This document shows, piece after piece, positions 35,314-44,523 of a stretch of DNA of 64,000 nt (the stretch's first letter is position 1; each line of letters begins with the position of its first letter). This DNA comes from Novosphingobium taihuense. Lineage in GTDB: Bacteria; Pseudomonadota; Alphaproteobacteria; Sphingomonadales; Sphingomonadaceae. The DNA is taken from the NCBI RefSeq assembly GCF_007830315.1, contig NZ_VLKJ01000002.1, forward strand, positions 372,001 through 436,000. Direction: 5' to 3'. Position numbers and translations under genes: made by a program. Under the pieces are notes generated by a model. The model had not been told where the DNA came from. It did not search any database and saw only the letters and a program-made list of their open reading frames with translations.

Positions 35314-36363
35314 ATGCCACAGGTCCTCGGCTACGCTGCGAGTGAAGCTGGCGCACTTCTCGCTCCTGCCACCCTCTTGCGTCGCGAGCTTCGATCAAAT
35401 GACGTAGCTGTCCGCATCAACTATTGTGGCGTATGTCATTCCGACCTGCACCAGACCCGGAATGACTGGCACAACACAGTTTTCCCGTGCGTCCCCGGCC
35501 ATGAAATCGTGGGCGAGGTAACTGATGTGGGATCAGCGGTTACCAAGTTCAAACCCGGTGAGCTCGTCGCGATCGGCTGCCTTGTGGATAGTTGTCTGAA
35601 GTGCCCCCGATGCGAAAAGGGGATGGAGCAGTTTTGCGAAGAATACCCAACGCCCACATACAACGGGCGTGATCGCCTGACAGGCGAACTTACGAATGGA
35701 GGCTATTCAGAAACTATCGTCTCGCGTGAGGAGTTTGTGCTGCGGTTGCCTGAAGGTCTTGATCCTGAACGCGCAGGTCCATTGCTCTGTGCCGGGATCA
35801 CCACGTGGTCGCCGCTGCGCCATTGGAATGCAGGGCCAGGCAAGCGCGTTGCCATTGCCGGGCTTGGTGGTCTGGGACATATGGCTGTGAAGCTAGCCGT
35901 GGCTTTGGGCGCGAACGTCACCGTGATCACGACTTCGCCTGCCAAGGTGGCCGATGCCATTGCGCTCGGTGCGCATGAAGTGCTGGTGTCAACTGATGCC
36001 GACGCAATGGCCAAGGCCAAGAACCGGTTTGACATCCTTATCGACACGATTCCTGTTTCGCACGACGTTACGCCTTATCTCAGCCTGACTGCGCTTGAAG
36101 GCGCGATGGTCATTGTGGGCGCAATCGACATGCTTCCCGCAATCCACACCGGATCATTGCTCATGGGCCGCAAGACACTGGCCGGATCGATCATCGGCGG
36201 GATTGCTGAAACGCAGGAGCTACTGGATTTCTGTGCTGCAAAAGGCGTTCTGCCTGATTGCGAAACGATCGCAATTCAGGACATCAATCAGGCATTTGAA
36301 CGCATGGAGCGGTCGGATGTGAAGTACCGTTTCGTGATCGACATGAGCACACTTGCCGATTGA
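35314..36363 (+). CDS. Zinc-dependent alcohol dehydrogenase (cinnamyl-alcohol-dehydrogenase-like)
   Basis: A 349-residue medium-chain dehydrogenase. Catalytic zinc ligands: C41 in YCGVCHSD, H63 with E64 in GHEIVG, and a cysteine in LLCAGITTW. Structural zinc ligands: C94, C97, C100, C108. The Rossmann motif is GLGGLGHMAVK. These belong to the YahK/CAD group, which interconverts primary alcohols and aldehydes with NADP(H). GAGGAG precedes the start. It converges with the CoA ligase at 36387. It may supply or detoxify aldehyde intermediates. Confidence 0.93.
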   Translation: MPQVLGYAASEAGALLAPATLLRRELRSNDVAVRINYCGVCHSDLHQTRNDWHNTVFPCVPGHEIVGEVTDVGSAVTKFKPGELVAIGCLVDSCLKCPRCEKGMEQFCEEYPTPTYNGRDRLTGELTNGGYSETIVSREEFVLRLPEGLDPERAGPLLCAGITTWSPLRHWNAGPGKRVAIAGLGGLGHMAVKLAVALGANVTVITTSPAKVADAIALGAHEVLVSTDADAMAKAKNRFDILIDTIPVSHDVTPYLSLTALEGAMVIVGAIDMLPAIHTGSLLMGRKTLAGSIIGGIAETQELLDFCAAKGVLPDCETIAIQDINQAFERMERSDVKYRFVIDMSTLAD

Positions 36364-36386
36364 TCTCTGGCTTTGGGCTGGAGACT

Positions 36387-37955
36387 TCAGGCTTGATCCG
36401 TACGCTCGGCACGAAGTGCGGCCCGGCGCACCTTTCCCGCATCGTCGCGAACCCGTTCATACGTGAATTCAGCTGAGCGGGGACGTTTGAACGGTGCGAG
36501 CAATTCCAATCCCGGCGCGAGGAAAGATAGGGCATCGGTCGGTGCAGGCATTGGAACGCAGTCACTCAGTTCCACCACGGCATGGATCCGGTTGCCGATG
36601 TCGGCATCGGGCAGCCCGATCACGGCCGCACACAAGACGCCCTGCACGCGCTCAAGCGCGGCTTCAACTTCGGCTGGCCAGACGTTGATCCCTCCCACGA
36701 GGATCATATCCGTCCTCCTGTCCGCGATGTAGAGATAATCATCCGCATCAAGCCAGCCCATGTCACCCAAACCGTCAAGATCACCCCTTATCCGGGTCTC
36801 CGAGCCAATATAGCGGTAGCTCGTGCCAACTCCGACGGCGCGTCTGAACAAGATTTCACCAATTTCACCTGTCGCCAATGGCATGCCTTCTGGGTCGACA
36901 ATGACGATGGTATCGCCTGGCAGGGCACGGCCAACCGAGCCGGGATGTTCAAGCCATTCGGTGCCGTTGATCAATGTCGAACCGAGACGCTCGGTTGAGC
37001 CATAGACTTCCCAGATGACGTCCGCGCCAACCTTCTCAAGCCACCACCGCTTCACATCTTGTGGACATGGTGCCGAAGAATGCATGATAAATTTGAACGA
37101 AGACAGGTCCGCAATCGCAGTAATTGACGGATCAAGTCGCGCGATCCTGCTCATCATTGTTGGCACCATCGCAGCCACAGTTGTGCGATGCAGTTCGGCT
37201 AGACGCAGCCATTCCTCGGCCTCGAAGCGCTCCATGCACACGACATGCGACCCTTCGGCCAAAGCGACGATGGCAAATGCAAATGGTGCGGAGTGGTAAA
37301 GCGGGCCTGCGCTCAGGATTGTGCTGAATGGCGGCCGGTAGGTGTTGGTCTTGTCAGGCCCCCAGCCTGAATTGCGTGGATCTACAATGAGTTTCGGGCG
37401 GCCTGTGCTGCCGCCGCTGGCCAGTATCTTGCCCGGCGATGAAACCACTGGCGGAAGTGGGCAATCGTCGATCGCAGAATCCAACGGGCAATCTATGTCC
37501 AGCAGCGGCCAACTGCCCGTTGGTGTTGCGCTTGTACCGACGATGAGTGCCGGTTGTGCGAGTCCAATGACGTCGGCGAATTCATTAGTCGTCAGTCGAT
37601 GGGAAATCGGGCAGGGGGTCGCCCCTAGTTTCCATGCTGCATAGGCGGCCTGCACATACTCAGGCCGATTGGGCATCGACATAACAACGCAATCGCCCTG
37701 CTTCACGCCGCGCAGCATGAAGGCGCGCGCGAGCCGGTTGGCCGCCGCATCCATCTCCGCATAAGTCAGGGTCTGCCCACCGAACGTGAAAGCTGGTGCG
37801 TCGTGCTTGCGCGCTGCCTGCGCGCTGAGCAGGATTCCCATCGGGGCGCCAGCGCATGGAATGCCAGACTTGTCGAGCCAGACTTCTTCCAAGCTGTCGG
37901 GCCGCTGGCTCAACTCAGGATATCCGTCATCCCCGCATGGCATTCTGGCCACCAT
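36387..37955 (-). CDS. AMP-dependent acyl-CoA synthetase/ligase (divergent P-loop)
   Basis: A 522-residue ANL ligase that differs from the other two. Its P-loop is ASGGSTGRPK where the others have TSGTTGxPK, a form seen in some carboxylate-CoA ligases of ring-containing substrates. The A7-like GDMGWLD and hinge DRRTDMILVGGINVWP are intact, and the C-terminal lysine motif is DDAGKVRR. The start overlaps the end of the upstream SDR by 29 bp (ATG 37955) or 17 bp (ATG 37943). It is the last gene of the minus-strand run that includes SDR and PhyH genes, so the substrate is probably a hydroxylated or oxidised ring acid (inference). Confidence 0.87.
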   Translation of the reverse strand: MVARMPCGDDGYPELSQRPDSLEEVWLDKSGIPCAGAPMGILLSAQAARKHDAPAFTFGGQTLTYAEMDAAANRLARAFMLRGVKQGDCVVMSMPNRPEYVQAAYAAWKLGATPCPISHRLTTNEFADVIGLAQPALIVGTSATPTGSWPLLDIDCPLDSAIDDCPLPPVVSSPGKILASGGSTGRPKLIVDPRNSGWGPDKTNTYRPPFSTILSAGPLYHSAPFAFAIVALAEGSHVVCMERFEAEEWLRLAELHRTTVAAMVPTMMSRIARLDPSITAIADLSSFKFIMHSSAPCPQDVKRWWLEKVGADVIWEVYGSTERLGSTLINGTEWLEHPGSVGRALPGDTIVIVDPEGMPLATGEIGEILFRRAVGVGTSYRYIGSETRIRGDLDGLGDMGWLDADDYLYIADRRTDMILVGGINVWPAEVEAALERVQGVLCAAVIGLPDADIGNRIHAVVELSDCVPMPAPTDALSFLAPGLELLAPFKRPRSAEFTYERVRDDAGKVRRAALRAERTDQA

Positions 37956-38691
37956 CCACCGGCAGGCAGATGCCAGTGATCATCGCAGCCTCGGCCGAAC
38001 AGAGAAAGGTTACGGCAGCAGCGATTTCTTCCGGTTTGACCGGCCGCTTGATGATGTGGTCACTGGCCAATGCTACCTGCTGTTCATAGGTGTACATTTC
38101 GCTGATGATCTTGGTAGCGACCAACCCCGGTGCGATGCAGTTCACGCGTATGTTATGCTGCCCATAAGCACGCGCCGCGTGGGCAGTCATCTGGATAACT
38201 CCAGCCTTGGCCCCGGCGTAGGGCATATCGGCAGCTTGGGTGGTGCTGATACCGGCCATCGACGCAGTGTTCACAACTGATCCACCACCGCGCTGCCGCA
38301 TGACCGGCAACTGATATCGCATGCCGAGGAATGCGGTCTTCAACGACAGGTCGACCGAGTAATCGTAGTCGGCTTCAGTCAGCTCTTCCAATGGCTTGCC
38401 AACGCCGCATCCAACGTTGTTGTGCGCAAAATCGAGCGAGCCAAACTGGTCCAGCGTGGCTTTGACCAACCGCTCCACTTCGCCGGCATCGCTCGCATCG
38501 ATGCGCATCGCTTCGGCCTTGCCGCCAGCGGCGTGGATCATCGCGGCCGTCTCTTCAGCTCCTGCGAGATCGATGTCGCAAACCATGACCTTGGCGCCAC
38601 GTGCGGCGAAAGCAAGCGCCGACGCCTGTCCGATCCCGGCCCCCGATCCGCTCACCAGCGCAGTCTTGCCAACGAAATAAGGGTCAGCCAT
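37927..38691 (-). CDS. SDR family oxidoreductase
   Basis: A 254-residue classical SDR: SGSGAGIG cofactor loop, FAHNNVG in place of NNAG, serine in NTASMAG, YAGAK pair and TGICLPVDGG. The aspartate in MVCDIDL favours NAD(H). It is a close paralogue of the SDR at 53542 (shared LDFAHNNVG, FLGMRYQLPVMR, NTASMAGIST, NIRVNCIAPGLVATKI). GGAGAGAG precedes ATG 38691. It lies between the PhyH dioxygenase gene (155 bp upstream) and the CoA ligase, overlapping the latter. Likely dehydrogenates a hydroxylated ring carbon. Confidence 0.93.
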   Translation of the reverse strand: MADPYFVGKTALVSGSGAGIGQASALAFAARGAKVMVCDIDLAGAEETAAMIHAAGGKAEAMRIDASDAGEVERLVKATLDQFGSLDFAHNNVGCGVGKPLEELTEADYDYSVDLSLKTAFLGMRYQLPVMRQRGGGSVVNTASMAGISTTQAADMPYAGAKAGVIQMTAHAARAYGQHNIRVNCIAPGLVATKIISEMYTYEQQVALASDHIIKRPVKPEEIAAAVTFLCSAEAAMITGICLPVDGGQNAMRG

Positions 38692-38846
38692 GATCTCTCT
38701 CCGATGCGTGTTTGATCATGAACTATCTGCGCATCTTGCCGGTGACAACGCGGCGCGCGTGCCCTGCCGAGGCATCGCATCAGCGATTATGGTGATAAAC
38801 TCTGTTGATCCATCGTGATGGCCCTGACCTTGCCACTTTAAAGCAT

Positions 38847-39842
38847 TCAGTTCTGCGAGCCTTCGCGGAGCATTGCGCAGCGATCACCTTCGCGCACCAC
38901 CACGAGACGCATGCCAAGCATCATATACTCGGCAAAAGTCTCAAACGCCTCTCGTTTGCCACGACTGATCGGTCGAAGGTAGCTTTCCGCGTCCACTGAA
39001 AGGGTAACCGTGCCGACCACAGGATCATCGGCCTCGACCGTGACCGAAGTTGGCGTAAATGCCGTAACTGTAGCGGCGAACGCACTAGGGTTCGCAGCCG
39101 ACTGCACGCGAGTGTCAAACGAGATGCGCAATCGGTCGGACGTATTGGCTGTGCCGACATGGGGAGCGTCTGGATGGACAACCAGCAGGTCGCCCGGTTC
39201 AAAATCGATCGTGGCCCAGCTGTCCGGATTGATTATGCCTTCAGGAATGGGGAAGGGGTTCGGCTTGGCCAAATTGTGAACTAAGCCCTTCTTGTGTTCG
39301 CCCACGGCAATCGCAAGACCGCCCACTTCACGCGGGCAGGCCACCAATGGTATCCAAAGCGGGCGATAATCGCGGATTCCCGGGCTGTAGAAGCCATCCT
39401 GATGCACCATCCCTAGTGGATTGTTGGGTGGATAGAGGCGGTATTGGACGATCGGGACCATGCAGGCACTCTGCCCCAAAATCTTCGCCAGCAGTTCCTG
39501 ATTGGCTGGGTTTTCGATCAAGCGGCGGGAGATTCCCGCGAACACCGGCAACTCTTCGGCCCACTGCGGCGCAGCCTTGCCTGTCCAGCGACCTAGTGCA
39601 TCCGCCTTCTCAACCAGCCCGAACTCATCGGCGGCAACCGCCAACATGGCATCGCGTGCCTCCGTCACGGACTGCTGATCCAGCACATCGCGGAAGAACA
39701 GGTAGCCATTTTCGTGATAGAAACGGTCAAGCGAGGTATGATCGTCGAGGAGGTGATTGCACTGCTCAAAGATGCGGGTCGGGCGAACTGAACTTGCATC
39801 CAGATCGACGGCGTCAGGCAGATGGAGCGGCTGGGCGTTCAT
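38847..39842 (-). CDS. Phytanoyl-CoA dioxygenase (PhyH) family protein
   Basis: A 331-residue Fe(II)/2-oxoglutarate dioxygenase. The metal triad is H147 and D149 in VHQDG plus H228 in APHVG, and R239 in RLRISFD is placed to bind 2-oxoglutarate. All key residues are present. Family members hydroxylate acyl-CoAs or small organic molecules at unactivated carbons. ATG 39842 has GAGAGG upstream; the frame reaches 39878. It is followed by SDR and CoA ligase genes on the same strand and preceded, across 346 bp, by an APH-like kinase, so it probably hydroxylates a ring or chain carbon for SDR oxidation. Confidence 0.88.
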   Translation of the reverse strand: MNAQPLHLPDAVDLDASSVRPTRIFEQCNHLLDDHTSLDRFYHENGYLFFRDVLDQQSVTEARDAMLAVAADEFGLVEKADALGRWTGKAAPQWAEELPVFAGISRRLIENPANQELLAKILGQSACMVPIVQYRLYPPNNPLGMVHQDGFYSPGIRDYRPLWIPLVACPREVGGLAIAVGEHKKGLVHNLAKPNPFPIPEGIINPDSWATIDFEPGDLLVVHPDAPHVGTANTSDRLRISFDTRVQSAANPSAFAATVTAFTPTSVTVEADDPVVGTVTLSVDAESYLRPISRGKREAFETFAEYMMLGMRLVVVREGDRCAMLREGSQN

Positions 39843-40188
39843 GGTTACGATCCTCTCGTGGGGTTCTATCCCTTGCACACACTATCGCATTGCCCAGCTT
39901 ACCCCGACAGGATGATGATTTTGATCATGCGGATGAAAATATCCGTATTGTTGATGAGCAGAGTGCTGCGAGCGCCATCCGCAAGCATATCGTCGGGATC
40001 AGGCCGGGTATCGACAGTCGTCTTGGGAACAGGGTGTCGAACGGACACTGCGCGCTGCTTCCAGGCGCTGTCTTTGACATCTCGGCCGCTGCATCGAAGA
40101 TCCAGCCATTTTCAGGACGCGAGGATGGACGCGCATGCCTTATTGGCCGAACCGGGCGTCACCGCGGCCTTGATCGGTGTATTTCGAC
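39843..40188. other. Intergenic region with no recognised gene
   Basis: 346 bp between the APH-like kinase stop and the PhyH start, both on the minus strand. No gene, strong hairpin or clear promoter. It may carry the promoter of the PhyH/SDR/ligase genes. Confidence 0.3.
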
Positions 40189-41244
40189 TCAGTTCCCAAT
40201 CAGATTGAGCACATTGTGGTCCAGCATTGCTGCGCCAAAACGTGCTGCATAGGCTGTGTTTATCGCTTCAGTCTGGAAGCGGATTTCATTGATCAGGAAG
40301 ATGAACAGGCCATAGGCGATGTAGCGCCGGTACTGCAGCCAAGCTTCATCCCAGTCTGGTGCGGATACTCCGCATTCTGCCAAGGAGGCGAGATAGTAGC
40401 GCAACAGGTCCTGCTCCCAAGCCTTCCGATCCGCCAAATCCAGCGCGCACACGATATGGTAGGCCACTTCCATGAACGGAGAAGCCTTCGACGGCTGGGA
40501 ATCAAGAAAGCCAGGTGTTCCATTCGCTTCCACGTACAGGTTACCGAGGTGAGTATCACCGTGGATGATGCACATCGGTCCTTCGCGTTCGAGCGTCCGC
40601 AGTTGCACCAAGACACGCCGCATCCAGGCGCAATCGTGCAGCTGCGTCGAAATAGCCGCGCCGCGCGGGCTCTCGCAGTAATGTTGCCATACTTCTGGCT
40701 TCAGATACCGCTCTGCGTAGACCATCGACCAGTCTGAAAACCGTCCAACGAGCCAATCCCATCGTCCGCCCGGCGCAAGGCCTTGATCATTCCAGCTTGC
40801 TGCGTGGAAGCGAGCCAAATCGCCCAGTCGCCGCTTCACAGCCGCATAAGCTTCCGGACGCTGGGCATGAAGAAACGTCACGCCTTTGGCGACCAGATCT
40901 TCCATGATCACGATCGACTGATGGCTTTCCGGGTCCGATCCGGCAAACCAGCATTTCGGCGCGTGAATTGGCAATGCTGGGGCGATACGAGTGTAAAACG
41001 CAACCTCGTTCGCATACATTTCCTTCATCATCGGGCTGTGCTCTTCAAACCCGCCTTTTACGATCAGCGATTCTGGCAATCCTTCGGCCTTCACGCGAAC
41101 GCGGATCTTGGTTGATGTGCCCAGGATGATGTCCACCACTTGAGCGCTGTCAACGACATGCCCGGTCGCCGCGCTTAGCCAAGCGGCAGTCACCTCTTCA
41201 GGTGTCAGCGGCAAAGGATACGGCGAACCGGAGGATGCATTCAC
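40189..41244 (-). CDS. Phosphotransferase of the APH/ChoK kinase-like family
   Basis: A 351-residue protein kinase-like-fold phosphotransferase. The catalytic Brenner motif CIIHGDTHLGNLY and the downstream FLDSQPS in place of the usual DFD/DWE metal motif are visible. The start is a GTG at 41244 overlapping the hydrolase stop as GTGA, with AAGGAGAG 6 bp upstream; ATG 41265 is less likely. Known relatives in catabolism are the kinases LvaA and the ACAD10/11 kinase domain, which phosphorylate hydroxyacyl-CoAs to allow elimination. A similar job is inferred here; antibiotic resistance seems less likely by context. Confidence 0.78.
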   Translation of the reverse strand: MNASSGSPYPLPLTPEEVTAAWLSAATGHVVDSAQVVDIILGTSTKIRVRVKAEGLPESLIVKGGFEEHSPMMKEMYANEVAFYTRIAPALPIHAPKCWFAGSDPESHQSIVIMEDLVAKGVTFLHAQRPEAYAAVKRRLGDLARFHAASWNDQGLAPGGRWDWLVGRFSDWSMVYAERYLKPEVWQHYCESPRGAAISTQLHDCAWMRRVLVQLRTLEREGPMCIIHGDTHLGNLYVEANGTPGFLDSQPSKASPFMEVAYHIVCALDLADRKAWEQDLLRYYLASLAECGVSAPDWDEAWLQYRRYIAYGLFIFLINEIRFQTEAINTAYAARFGAAMLDHNVLNLIGN

Positions 41245-42143
41245 CGTCTTCTCTCCTTCGCCCATGCTTCTGCAATCGTACGCATGGCCGTGACGAGTGC
41301 CAGAGGCTGATCGACCATCACGTGATGGTATGAATCAGGTATTCCCACGAACAGTGTGTCTGGCCGCAGGAACCTCCGTTGCAGCGCCTCGTCGTCTTCA
41401 GTGACAATATTCGACAGTTCCCCGCGGACGAATGCAAGTTTGCAACGCGCTTCTAGAAGTGCTTCCCAGCCATTCCCATTTTCCAGCTTGGAAAAGAAAT
41501 CGGGATCGAAGCACCACGTCCATGAACCATCGGGCAATTGCTTCACACCGGCGCGGGCGATCGCGTCCAGCGCGAACGGCTCACCACCAGGTTGATCAGG
41601 TGACAGCCGGAAGCGGGCAATGGCATCGGCCTGGGTCTGGTAAAGGCGGCTGCGATAAGGCGGCGGGCGGCCAATGCCCTGATCTGGTACAACGAACGAG
41701 TCGACGAAGATCACGCCCAACAGTCGCTCACCGATATCGCTGCCGGCAATCAGGCTGCCGGCTTTCCCGCCAAAGCTGTGGCAGGCTACAATTGGCGGTA
41801 GGTCGGCATCGAATAGCCCGGCCGCGCCTAATGCCGCACGGGCTTCCTGTGCCATCTGCACCACGGAATATGCTTCACGGTGCCCGGAGCCGCCCATGCC
41901 GGAAAAGGACATGGAGCAGACTCTGTATTCCTTGGCGAGCAAGGGCGCGACAGCGCACCACCAGTCGGCATGGGCCATTGAGCCATGAAGCAGCAGCATG
42001 CCCGGTTGCCCGCGCTTGCCCCAACAAATCAGCTCGATGTCACACCCATCGACGGCAAATGTGATCCGGTCACGCGGCATCTGCTGGGCATCGATGAACC
42101 ATTGCGGCGCGGGTGGTCGCTCGCCGCCATAACTGTCCAGCAT
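41241..42143 (-). CDS. Alpha/beta hydrolase
   Basis: A 300-residue alpha/beta hydrolase. LLLHGSMAHADWW supplies the oxyanion-hole HG motif, the nucleophile elbow is ACHSFGGKAGS (serine in CHSFG, usual GHSxG altered), and SYHHVMVDQP near the C terminus contains the catalytic histidine. I chose ATG 42143 because GGGGAGAG lies 8 bp upstream; the open frame to 42260 has no ATG and no similarity. It overlaps the downstream kinase gene by 4 bp, so translation is coupled. Probably hydrolyses an ester, lactone or C-C bond of a ring-cleavage product. Confidence 0.86.
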   Translation of the reverse strand: MLDSYGGERPPAPQWFIDAQQMPRDRITFAVDGCDIELICWGKRGQPGMLLLHGSMAHADWWCAVAPLLAKEYRVCSMSFSGMGGSGHREAYSVVQMAQEARAALGAAGLFDADLPPIVACHSFGGKAGSLIAGSDIGERLLGVIFVDSFVVPDQGIGRPPPYRSRLYQTQADAIARFRLSPDQPGGEPFALDAIARAGVKQLPDGSWTWCFDPDFFSKLENGNGWEALLEARCKLAFVRGELSNIVTEDDEALQRRFLRPDTLFVGIPDSYHHVMVDQPLALVTAMRTIAEAWAKERRR

Positions 42144-42177
42144 CCGGGGAAGCTCTCCCCAGCCCAGACTCCCATCA

Positions 42178-42363
42178 TCAAACCGCGGGGTCAAGACGGG
42201 TCTGCCCACGGCGGTGTTCCAGAGTGAATCGTTCGGCCTTGTCCAGTAGCTTCCAGCCAAACCCGCACTGGCGATCGAGGATCTTGGCCCGCCGGCCTTG
42301 CTTGGCCGCTTCTCGAACCATTTGGCGAAAGTCCGCCAGATTTTCGTAGAACCAGAGAACCAT
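42178..42363 (-). CDS. Possible small hypothetical protein
   Basis: A 61-residue open frame with protein-like composition (WFYENLADFR, ILDRQCGFGWKLLDK) and ATG at 42363, or GTG at 42381. It ends 34 bp before the hydrolase start on the same strand. I do not recognise it and see no strong ribosome site. It could be a real small protein or part of a lost gene. Confidence 0.3.
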   Translation of the reverse strand: MVLWFYENLADFRQMVREAAKQGRRAKILDRQCGFGWKLLDKAERFTLEHRRGQTRLDPAV

Positions 42364-42632
42364 TCTGCACGCCCTTTTCACGGCTGCCGGGCATCAGCAC
42401 AAAGAGCACTATGCCTGTCATGTCCATGCGACTGATCCTGCATTGCCACGACTTCACTCTGGGGCAATGGCTTTCAGGCAAGTATCAGCGACGCAGGGAA
42501 CGCAAGGCTCAACGTATCAAGGAGGCGATGGATTGCGTGGCAATGAGGCGAGGGAAGCCCTTCAGATCGGTTTCCACGAAAATGGCTACCCGCACGCAGG
42601 GAACGCACAGCTTCTTCGCCTCACTCCCACTG

Positions 42633-43901
42633 CTAACCGGCTGCCTGAGGCGTTGATCCCCTGTCGTGGCGCCGGATGGCCAGAATGCATAACGCACAGC
42701 CGATCTGCGCGATCGCTATTGCCAGAAAAAAGCTGCTCGCTCCCCATGCCAGAGTAGCCGCGCCGAGAGCCGAGCTGAGGATGGCTCCTATCCGCCCGAC
42801 ACCTGCCGCGCTGCCAATGCCGGTGGTCCTGATGTGCGGCGGGAAGACGTGAACCGCCAGGGCGTAAAGCAGCGGTTGAACGCCGCCGAGGCAGAAGCCT
42901 TGAACGGCAAGTGCTATCATAAGCAACGCTGAACGGTCAGGCGTCGGCGGGACGAGCATCAACGCAATGGCACCGGCTGCGGCGAACCCAGACAGCAACA
43001 AAAGAGGTGTCCGGGTGCCCACGCGCGAAGCGATGGCGCCGACTACAATACCTGATACCACGCATCCAATGTTGTATGCCAGAAGTCCCTGGCTTGTGGC
43101 GGACAGCTGGAATCCTGCATCAGCAAGCAAAACAGGCAGCCAATTGAAGTAAAGATATCCCGACATGAGGGATGCGCCAAATGCCGCCCAGAGCACGAAG
43201 GTATCGCTTAGCAAGTCGTCGGATTTGAGTGCGTGAAAAAACCTCTCGTGTTGCCAGGACTGGTGCCTATCGGTCCGTTTCGCATCACCTGCATCGGCCA
43301 TTCGTGCAGCGCGCGTCTCAAGGTACGAAGGTGACTCCGGAAGGGCAAACACATGAGCGACTGCAACGATCAACGGCAGGCTCCCGGCAATTGCGAACAA
43401 GCCCTTCCAGCCAATCAAAGGCAATAGCGGCGCGGCCAACAGGCCTCCAACGATTCCGCCGACCGGGATGCAGATGATGCTGATCGACACTGCTAGGCTC
43501 TTGCGGTGGGCTGGGGTTATCTCTGCAACCAAAGCTGCTGCGATCGGAAGGGCTCCGCCTAATCCAAGGCCGGCTATGAAGCGATAGGCGCCAAGTTCGA
43601 TCAGGCTGTGGGCACCAGCCATGGCGCAGGTTGCAATGCCGAACAAGACCGTGCTGCCGATCATGCCGAACCTGCGGCCAAGCCGGTCCCCGACATAGCC
43701 CCCCGCCGCTGCTCCGAGTGACATGCCAAACAGGCCGATGCCCAGGATCGGGGCAAGCTGTGCCTTGGTGATGCCCCAGTCGGCCAGCAGGGCTGGGGCA
43801 GCAAAGCCGATGACTTGGGTGTCGAAACCGTCAAGGACGATGGCCAGAGCACAAAGCACCAATATGGATTTCTGGCGCATGGTCCATTCAGGTGCGGTCA
43901 C
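42633..43901 (-). CDS. MFS transporter, aromatic acid:H+ symporter (AAHS)-like
   Basis: A 422-residue inner-membrane carrier with about twelve hydrophobic segments. The first helix contains DGFD, and the helix 2-3 loop GGYVGDRLGRRFGM is the MFS signature; both are typical of the AAHS group (PcaK, BenK-like), which take up aromatic or cyclic acids with protons. Translation probably starts at GTG 43901 with GAGGT upstream; ATG 43880 is an option. It is the first gene of the minus-strand run that goes on to the hydrolase, kinase, PhyH, SDR and CoA ligase, so it likely imports the substrate of that route. Confidence 0.9.
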   Translation of the reverse strand: MTAPEWTMRQKSILVLCALAIVLDGFDTQVIGFAAPALLADWGITKAQLAPILGIGLFGMSLGAAAGGYVGDRLGRRFGMIGSTVLFGIATCAMAGAHSLIELGAYRFIAGLGLGGALPIAAALVAEITPAHRKSLAVSISIICIPVGGIVGGLLAAPLLPLIGWKGLFAIAGSLPLIVAVAHVFALPESPSYLETRAARMADAGDAKRTDRHQSWQHERFFHALKSDDLLSDTFVLWAAFGASLMSGYLYFNWLPVLLADAGFQLSATSQGLLAYNIGCVVSGIVVGAIASRVGTRTPLLLLSGFAAAGAIALMLVPPTPDRSALLMIALAVQGFCLGGVQPLLYALAVHVFPPHIRTTGIGSAAGVGRIGAILSSALGAATLAWGASSFFLAIAIAQIGCALCILAIRRHDRGSTPQAAG

Positions 43902-44523
43902 AGTTTTACCTCAGCCAATTGGGCGCCAGTTTGATGATGGCCCGACCTTGCACACGAACCAGGATCGGTTGGCGCGCCGCCGGTATTCCTTACTGACACG
44001 CGCAGTATTTGCCAGACCTCGGTTAAGCCCGACGTCCCAATGCAATAGGCGATCGGAATGGCGACAATCACCGGTTTTGGCGCAATCTGCCTGGTGCACG
44101 CGTTCATCACCAACGTGATTGTGAGTGTAACCCATTGTCAGCGGGCCAATCCCGTCGCAGCCAAGGTAGATGAGCACCATCGACTTTGACCGGCTGATTT
44201 TACGACCAATGGCTCTGGTCATCGGGTGCGCGATGCGCAGAGCAAGTACGAAGAAGTGTAGCTATCATGAGGCCTATTGAAAGCATGACAGCGATAGCTT
44301 TCGACCCTGCAAATGGAGATCGGTCAGGTGACTTCCGTCATGCATGCCCATTGAGGGGCAGATCGTGCTGGCGAACGTCCAAAGCAGACCACGCTGCGGG
44401 CCTTAAAAGGCTGGTCCAGCTGATGGGCGTTGCAATGGCGGTGCTCTCAGAAGGCGAGCAACCAGCCCTGCCGTTGCGAACTCGGCTGAATAGTCTCTGA
44501 CCGGCATAATCTGGAGCACCACG
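43902..44523. other. Long divergent intergenic region with no recognised gene
   Basis: About 620 bp between the divergent MFS and GST genes. Open frames such as 43911-44222 (minus) and 44267-44500 (plus) show no recognisable motif and no ribosome site. It probably holds two promoters plus decayed sequence; no insertion-sequence ends seen. Confidence 0.35.

Noticed and set aside
40189..41244. Antibiotic-resistance aminoglycoside phosphotransferase
   Set aside because: The HGDxxxGN motif is shared by many kinases; coupling to a hydrolase in a catabolic operon and the altered metal motif argue for a metabolic kinase.
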